From positions 1 through 8,059 of the forward strand of contig JAHIOR010000079.1 in NCBI GenBank assembly GCA_018895125.1: a stretch of DNA of 8,059 nucleotides, in the 5' to 3' direction. Within the stretch, counting starts at the first letter, position 1, and each line of letters begins with the position of its first letter. The notes beneath the pieces were generated by a model. It was given only the letters and a program-made list of their open reading frames with translations, was not told the origin of the DNA and made no database searches. Both the position numbers and the translations under genes were made by a program. The stretch comes from Patescibacteria group bacterium. Its GTDB lineage: Bacteria; Patescibacteriota; Minisyncoccia; Minisyncoccales; GWA2-46-15. Below, one piece after another: positions 4,733-8,059 of the stretch.

Positions 4733-7273
4733 TTAATTAATTTTCATCATAAAATCAGGAACTTCGATTTCAACTTTGACACCCCTTTTCAATTCTCCGG
4801 ATAATAGTCCCGAAGCTAAGACATTTTCTACTTTATCCTGGATTACTCTTCTCATTTGTCTAGCTCCAAAAACAGGATCATAACCTAACTCAACGATTTT
4901 TTCTTTCAACGATTCGGTGATGACTAATTCGACTCCTTTTTCAATTAAGTTCTTTTTTAGTTTTTGCAAAAGTAAATTAGCGATTCCTAAAAGATTTTCT
5001 TTGGTCAAGGACTTAAAGACAACCACAGCGTCAAACCTGTTGATGAATTCTGGCCTGAAGGTTCCGGTTTCAAAAACATTATTTAAAAGCTTTTGCTTTA
5101 TTTTTGGCATTTCCATGTTTTGAGCAATAGCCTCGAGAATGATTCGGTAGCCGGCATTAGATGTGGCAATAATAACCGTGTTTAAAAAACTAATTTTACG
5201 TCCCAGACCGTCGGTCATAAAACCTTCGTCTAAAATTCTTAAGAACAGATTTAATATATTGGAATTAGCTTTTTCAATTTCATCCAAGAGCACTAAAGCA
5301 AAAGGAGTTTCCCTAATTTGATTAACAAAAAAGCTTTGCTCTTGATTGGTTCCAATTAACCGATCAATATCTTTAGGGTTTTGGTATTCAGAAAGATCCA
5401 GTCTGATAATCCGGTCTTCATCACCAAAGTAGGTGGCTGCCAATGCTTTAGCAGTTTCTGTTTTACCCACGCCCGTCGGTCCTAAGAATAAAAAGGTGCC
5501 CATTGGTCCTTTTCTAATCGAGATGTCAGATCTGGCCCGTCGCAACGATGAAGCAACTTCTTTAATGGCTTCTTCTTGGTTGATAATTCTTTCGTGCAAA
5601 AGACTTTCAAGGTTTAAGAGAACTTGTTTCTCTTGTCCAGATAATTGCCCAACCGGAATTTCTGTTTTTTCAGAAATTATTTCAGCCACATGCCTGGGCA
5701 ACAAAACCTCCTCATTGTTTTGAGAAACCGAAATCAAAACTTCTTCCATTAAATCGGTGGCTTTCTTGGGGAAAGGCAAGGCTGGCATGTAGCGATCAGC
5801 CTTGGAAACCAATTCCTTAATAGCCGGATAGCTGATGAATTTCTTGTATTTTGCTTCCCAACCAGGAGTAAAGAGTTCCAATAGCATGATAGTTTCATTT
5901 TGGGATATCTGAGAAATTTCCACTTTTTCAAAAAAAGGGGCTACCGGGCTATTATCGACAATTCGGTGAAAGTCAGCAAAATTGGTAACGGCTAAAATTT
6001 TAAATCTTGGGGTCTGAAGATAATTGGTGATGATCCCGGAAATATCAATAGTGCCAGGGCCAGTTCTGGCGTGCTCGCTGCCAACAAAGTTATGAAGATC
6101 TTGGATTATTAAAATAATATTGCCGGCAGAAAAAGCTTCATGAAGCACTGTTTCTAAAACCCGGCCAATATCATCTTTGCCCTGGCAGCGGCTGATAAGC
6201 ACGGGTAAATCTAGCTCGACTACTCTTTTATAGTTTAATTCCGAAACACTTTCTCCAAAAAGAATTCTTTGAGTTAGAGCTTGAATAATGGCGCCTCGTC
6301 CTGATCCGGGATCGCCAACCATCAGAACATTACTATATTCGCCTCGGGAAAGAGATCTTTCTATTTGGTCGATTTCTTTCTTATGGCCGATAATTTCTTC
6401 AAAACCTCTTTGTCTAACAACGTCAGTCCAGTCAATTGAATATTGGTCAAGATTAATAGTGTAGCCAGCTGACCATTCTTTAGCCATGGATCCCATTCTG
6501 ACTAAATTCTTATATTCCCAGAACTTTTTTCTTTCTTCGAGTTTTCTTTCGTGACTTTCCCACCACCAAGTTAGATTCTCAACGTCTTCGGTTTTTAAAT
6601 CAGTTTCAATTAGAATTTTTCTAAAGAAAGGGTCATTCTTTGATAAAGAGGTTAAAAGATTTCCAGAACTGACAACCTCATATCCCTTTTTATCTGCTTC
6701 TTTCAAAGAATCAGCGTAAAAATCATTAAGGTTTTCATCTTCGTCTCGAGGAGGATCTGCTAATCTTTCTTGGAGGAATTGCTTGAGATCGCCTCGGTCA
6801 AGCAAAAGCCTAGAAAATACAAAAGAAATTAAGGGAGAGTCTTCATATAAAAGAGAGTATAAAAAGACAGCTGTATTAGGTGGAGCTTTTCTTTTCCGGC
6901 AAAAGTCTTCAGCTCTTTTAACAGCTATCGATGTATTAAAATCCAAAAAACTGGCAAAATTAAAGTTTTCTGGAGCTTGCAATACTTCTTTAATAGAAAC
7001 TAAAGGTTTTGGTTTTTTAAGCCTGATGTTAAAGAAAAGGCCAAATTCCCAAAAAGTAGCCGCCAAAGATAATGACATTATGAAAACGCCAAGAAGCCTA
7101 GCCAAAGAAGAATTACCGAGCGTGTTTGTAAAGAAACCAAAGCCGAAAATAGCCAGAGATAAAAAGGCCGATATAGAAAATATTATTTTAAAAACTCGAG
7201 CATTATTGAAAAACGGCCATTTGGAAAAACTAATGGCTTTAGAGATTTTAGATTGGGAAATATTTAATAACAT
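4733..7273 (-). CDS. Membrane-anchored ClpC/ClpB-like AAA+ ATPase
   Basis: An 846-aa two-ring AAA+ unfoldase or disaggregase, probably acting on proteins near the inner face of the membrane. Two transmembrane helices (about 26-49 and 58-83) precede a divergent Clp N-domain (about 105-240; the second repeat has KEADKKGYEVVSSGNLLTSL). In AAA-1 (about 290-500) the nucleotide site is degraded: Walker A reads GDPGSGRGA (320-328, Lys to Arg, Thr to Gly), Walker B reads LIIQD (388-392) instead of hhhDE, and the usual arginine pair is absent near 446-450. AAA-2 (about 545-840) looks active: GPTGVGKT (598-605), LLDE (662-665), sensor-1 TSN (704-706), arginine finger R746 in FRPEFINRF, and sensor-2 GAR (803-805). 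The GYVG pore loop is replaced by TNQEQ near 642-646. No ClpP-docking (I/L/V)GF loop is seen at 711-738, and no coiled-coil middle domain is evident. The start is 3 nt after the upstream stop with no Shine-Dalgarno, suggesting translational coupling. Exact orthology (ClpA, B, C or a CPR-specific class) is unresolved. Confidence 0.9.
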   Translation of the reverse strand: MLLNISQSKISKAISFSKWPFFNNARVFKIIFSISAFLSLAIFGFGFFTNTLGNSSLARLLGVFIMSLSLAATFWEFGLFFNIRLKKPKPLVSIKEVLQAPENFNFASFLDFNTSIAVKRAEDFCRKRKAPPNTAVFLYSLLYEDSPLISFVFSRLLLDRGDLKQFLQERLADPPRDEDENLNDFYADSLKEADKKGYEVVSSGNLLTSLSKNDPFFRKILIETDLKTEDVENLTWWWESHERKLEERKKFWEYKNLVRMGSMAKEWSAGYTINLDQYSIDWTDVVRQRGFEEIIGHKKEIDQIERSLSRGEYSNVLMVGDPGSGRGAIIQALTQRILFGESVSELNYKRVVELDLPVLISRCQGKDDIGRVLETVLHEAFSAGNIILIIQDLHNFVGSEHARTGPGTIDISGIITNYLQTPRFKILAVTNFADFHRIVDNSPVAPFFEKVEISQISQNETIMLLELFTPGWEAKYKKFISYPAIKELVSKADRYMPALPFPKKATDLMEEVLISVSQNNEEVLLPRHVAEIISEKTEIPVGQLSGQEKQVLLNLESLLHERIINQEEAIKEVASSLRRARSDISIRKGPMGTFLFLGPTGVGKTETAKALAATYFGDEDRIIRLDLSEYQNPKDIDRLIGTNQEQSFFVNQIRETPFALVLLDEIEKANSNILNLFLRILDEGFMTDGLGRKISFLNTVIIATSNAGYRIILEAIAQNMEMPKIKQKLLNNVFETGTFRPEFINRFDAVVVFKSLTKENLLGIANLLLQKLKKNLIEKGVELVITESLKEKIVELGYDPVFGARQMRRVIQDKVENVLASGLLSGELKRGVKVEIEVPDFMMKIN

Positions 7274-7276
7274 AAT

Positions 7277-7672
7277 TTAGAACAGTAAACTGGTGCCTTT
7301 TAAAATTCCCAGGACAATCAGTAATGGCATGGCTAACCAAGTAATAAGGGCAGCCAGTCCGATAATCAAGATGCCAAATTGGACTATAATGCCAAAAAAG
7401 ATCATAAAAGTTCTCATAATTGCTCCCAGAATTCGAGAAATCATGTTTGAAAAGAAAACTTCAAGGTATTTGCCGATATCAAAACCCCGGGGGTAATGCC
7501 AGCGGTATTGGTGCCAGTAGGCAAAAAGAGTTTTAAAAAGCAAAGTGACTGAAAAATAATTCCAGTTGAAAACCAGGATGTTCATCCAGCCTCTGAAGAT
7601 CTGCTTGGGCGCTTCAACGAAATGCCAGTAAAGCCATAATAAGATAATGTTTTGGCTTAAGATGCCTGTCAT
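7277..7672 (-). CDS. Small membrane protein, partner gene of the Clp-like ATPase
   Basis: A 131-aa protein of unrecognised family. It is rich in aromatic residues (WLYWHF near 13-18, NWNYF near 36-40, YWHQYRWHY near 52-60). A hydrophobic segment may lie at about 31-50. A polar middle with YPRGFDIGKYLEVFFSNMISR (about 60-80, split here by description only) leads to a long hydrophobic C-terminal stretch (about 86-126) that could form a transmembrane hairpin. It ends 3 nt before the start of the membrane-anchored ATPase. Both are membrane proteins in one transcription unit, so a physical or functional link is likely but inferred. ATG at 7672 has no Shine-Dalgarno; an extended -10 lies 6 nt upstream, so a leaderless transcript is likely. 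No catalytic motif was seen. Confidence 0.8.
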   Translation of the reverse strand: MTGILSQNIILLWLYWHFVEAPKQIFRGWMNILVFNWNYFSVTLLFKTLFAYWHQYRWHYPRGFDIGKYLEVFFSNMISRILGAIMRTFMIFFGIIVQFGILIIGLAALITWLAMPLLIVLGILKGTSLLF

Positions 7673-7678
7673 GGCTTT

Positions 7679-7687
7679 ATTTTAACA
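7679..7687 (-). promoter_or_regulatory. Extended -10 promoter, probably giving a leaderless mRNA
   Basis: Minus strand TGT-TAAAAT (7687-7679): a TGn extension plus a -10 matching consensus at 5 of 6 positions. No -35 is recognisable 17 nt upstream, which is common for extended -10 promoters. The -10 ends 6 nt before the ATG at 7672, placing the transcription start at or next to the initiation codon. Confidence 0.5.
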
Positions 7688-7698
7688 CATTAAGATAG

Positions 7699-7791
7699 TG
7701 GGCGGTATAGGATTCGAACCCCCGTATAACGTTTTCATTCCCAAAGTTTACAGCTTTGCGTCATGATGGCGCGTATACGGGGCAAGCCTAT
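7699..7791 (-). pseudogene. tRNA-Tyr(GTA)-like element with noncanonical 5' half
   Basis: The 3' part looks like a class II tRNA-Tyr. The anticodon arm is CAAAG-CTGTAAA-CTTTG (7758-7742, anticodon GTA). A long-variable-arm hairpin AATG-AAAA-CGTT follows (7739-7728), then a T loop TTCGAAT (7718-7712), an acceptor 3' strand ACCGCCC (7706-7700) and discriminator A (7699). A 5' acceptor GGGCGGT is absent. Instead CCCCGTATA (7782-7774) pairs perfectly over 9 bp with TATACGGGG (7728-7720), and ATAGG (7791-7787) pairs with CCTAT (7711-7707). T-stem pairing as a normal tRNA is poor. It may be a tRNA remnant, an attachment scar, or a real noncanonical structure; a functional tRNA call is not supported. 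Confidence 0.45.
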
Positions 7792-7803
7792 GATCTTTTT
7801 TAG

Positions 7804-7875
7804 TGCGCGCACATGGATTTGAACCATGGGCCTCTTCGATGTGAACGAAGCGCTCTACCGCTGAGCTATGCGCGC
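7804..7875 (-). tRNA. tRNA-Val (anticodon CAC)
   Basis: A canonical cloverleaf on the minus strand. The acceptor is GCGCGCA with TGCGCGC, fully paired, and discriminator A73. The D arm is GCTC-AGCGGTA-GAGC. The anticodon arm is CTTCG-TTCACAT-CGAAG, giving anticodon CAC, which reads GTG. The T arm is CATGG-TTCAAAT-CCATG. CCA is not encoded (the next bases are CTA). No promoter lies immediately upstream, so it is probably processed from a longer precursor that includes the tRNA-like fragment before it. Confidence 0.96.
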
Positions 7876-7955
7876 TAATGCAGCGCTCTTCCTGGGCGAT
7901 TTTTAATCGCCCGTTGAAAGCAATAAAGCTTTCAACCCACTGAGCTAAACACCCC
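7872..7955 (-). pseudogene. 5' tRNA-half-like fragment with inserted hairpins
   Basis: On the minus strand GGGGTGTTTAGCTCAGTGGG (7955-7936) reads like the acceptor strand and D arm of a tRNA, with U8-A9 and GCTCA in place. No anticodon or T arm of normal form follows. Instead there are three perfect hairpins: GTTGAAAGC/GCTTTCAAC (7913-7936, 9 bp), GGGCGAT/ATCGCCC (7894-7912, 7 bp) and GCGCT/AGCGC (7872-7886), the last running into tRNA-Val. AAGAGC at 7891-7886 could complete a D stem with GCTC if the hairpins were a D-loop insertion. Decayed tRNA or structured spacer are both possible. Confidence 0.35.
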
Positions 7956-7960
7956 TGTTA

Positions 7961-7991
7961 ATTATTTACCTTTTTGGCACTGAAATGTCTA
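7961..7991 (-). promoter_or_regulatory. Weak candidate promoter for the tRNA-Val precursor
   Basis: Minus strand TAGACA (7991-7986) resembles a -35. TAAATA lies 17 nt downstream, or a better AATAAT (7966-7961) at 19 nt. Transcription would start just before the tRNA-like fragment at 7955. The match is poor and the surroundings are AT-rich. Confidence 0.22.
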
Positions 7992-8053
7992 GCTTTTATG
8001 AAAAGCTAAAATCAGATATAGCTACTGGTATACCAGACCTTCGGTCTGTTATA
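7990..8053. repeat. Cluster of short inverted repeats
   Basis: TAGCTTTT/AAAAGCTA (7990-8008, 8 bp, 3-nt loop). A perfect 12-bp palindrome CTGGTATACCAG (8025-8036). CAGACC/GGTCTG (8034-8048, 3-nt loop), extendable by TATA (8029-8032) with TATA (8050-8053) across one mismatch. The last two share bases and cannot form together. No ORF of note crosses this part. A transcription-linked or operator role is unproven. Confidence 0.5.
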
Positions 8054-8059
8054 ATTAAC

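Noticed and set aside
4733..7273. Naming the ATPase clpC or clpB
   Set aside because: The degraded AAA-1 site, altered pore loops, missing ClpP loop and membrane anchor prevent a safe orthologue name.
6783..7280. 165-codon plus-strand ORF antisense to the Clp ATPase
   Set aside because: It lies wholly across the conserved N-terminal coding region of the ATPase and its product is a low-complexity Lys/Ser-rich shadow with no recognisable domain.
7699..7791. Calling this a normal functional tRNA-Tyr
   Set aside because: The 3' acceptor strand ACCGCCC has no GGGCGGT partner upstream, the D arm lacks the usual GG in its loop, and the T stem has a mismatch and G-U pairs. Kept only as a tRNA-like element.
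7720..7801. Plus-strand Rho-independent terminator (large hairpin followed by six T at 7796-7801)
   Set aside because: No plus-strand gene precedes it, and the hairpin is better explained as part of the tRNA-like element. The T-run alone is weak evidence.
1..8059. CRISPR array or defence system
   Set aside because: There are no regularly spaced direct repeats of 20-40 nt and no cas-like or other defence genes. The only tandem repeat is the 7-bp array at 1185-1219.

Overview
The window looks like a chromosomal segment of a small-genome bacterium, most likely of the Candidate Phyla Radiation (Patescibacteria, Parcubacteria-like). This is inferred from modest GC content, very tight gene packing, weak or absent Shine-Dalgarno sequences at several starts, a shortened division cluster, and a membrane-anchored double-AAA+ Clp-type ATPase beside a small membrane protein. 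No taxonomic marker such as rRNA is present, so the assignment is tentative. All supported genes are on the minus strand, so the reading order is from high to low coordinates.

High end (7673-8059): a non-coding, hairpin-dense stretch. It holds one canonical tRNA-Val(CAC) and, on either side, a tRNA-like fragment. One resembles the 5' half of a tRNA (acceptor strand and D arm). The other resembles the 3' half of tRNA-Tyr(GTA), but its 5' flank pairs with the wrong part of the molecule. A two-gene unit follows: a 131-aa membrane protein and an 846-aa ClpC/ClpB-like ATPase, 3 nt apart. It appears to start from an extended -10 promoter that would give a leaderless mRNA, and it ends in a Rho-independent terminator at about 4690-4710.

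Middle (1219-4650): a short division and cell-wall (dcw) operon, mraZ-rsmH-ftsL-ftsI, with gaps of 3-4 nt or an ATGA overlap between genes. Upstream of mraZ is a good sigma70-type promoter (TTGACT, 17 nt, TATAGT). It sits inside an array of seven helically phased TGG boxes, the expected binding sites of MraZ itself. A perfect DnaA box (TTATCCACA) and a near-match overlap this regulatory region. The cluster stops after ftsI: no murE, murF, mraY, ftsW or ftsZ follows.

Low end (1-1218): tRNA-Glu(CTC), whose probable promoter is built from tandem ATTGNAA heptamers. Then about 210 nt of non-coding sequence, a ZIP-family divalent metal transporter gene, and at the window edge (1-115) a GC-richer stretch that can fold into several strong, partly mutually exclusive hairpins. 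It may be an unidentified structured RNA or a mobile-element end.

The genes suggest three functions: septal peptidoglycan synthesis under MraZ control, membrane-linked protein quality control, and metal uptake, separated by tRNA genes. The most unusual points are the Clp ATPase (degenerate first ATPase site, missing pore-loop motifs), the large MraZ box array with DnaA boxes, and the broken or noncanonical tRNA-like elements.
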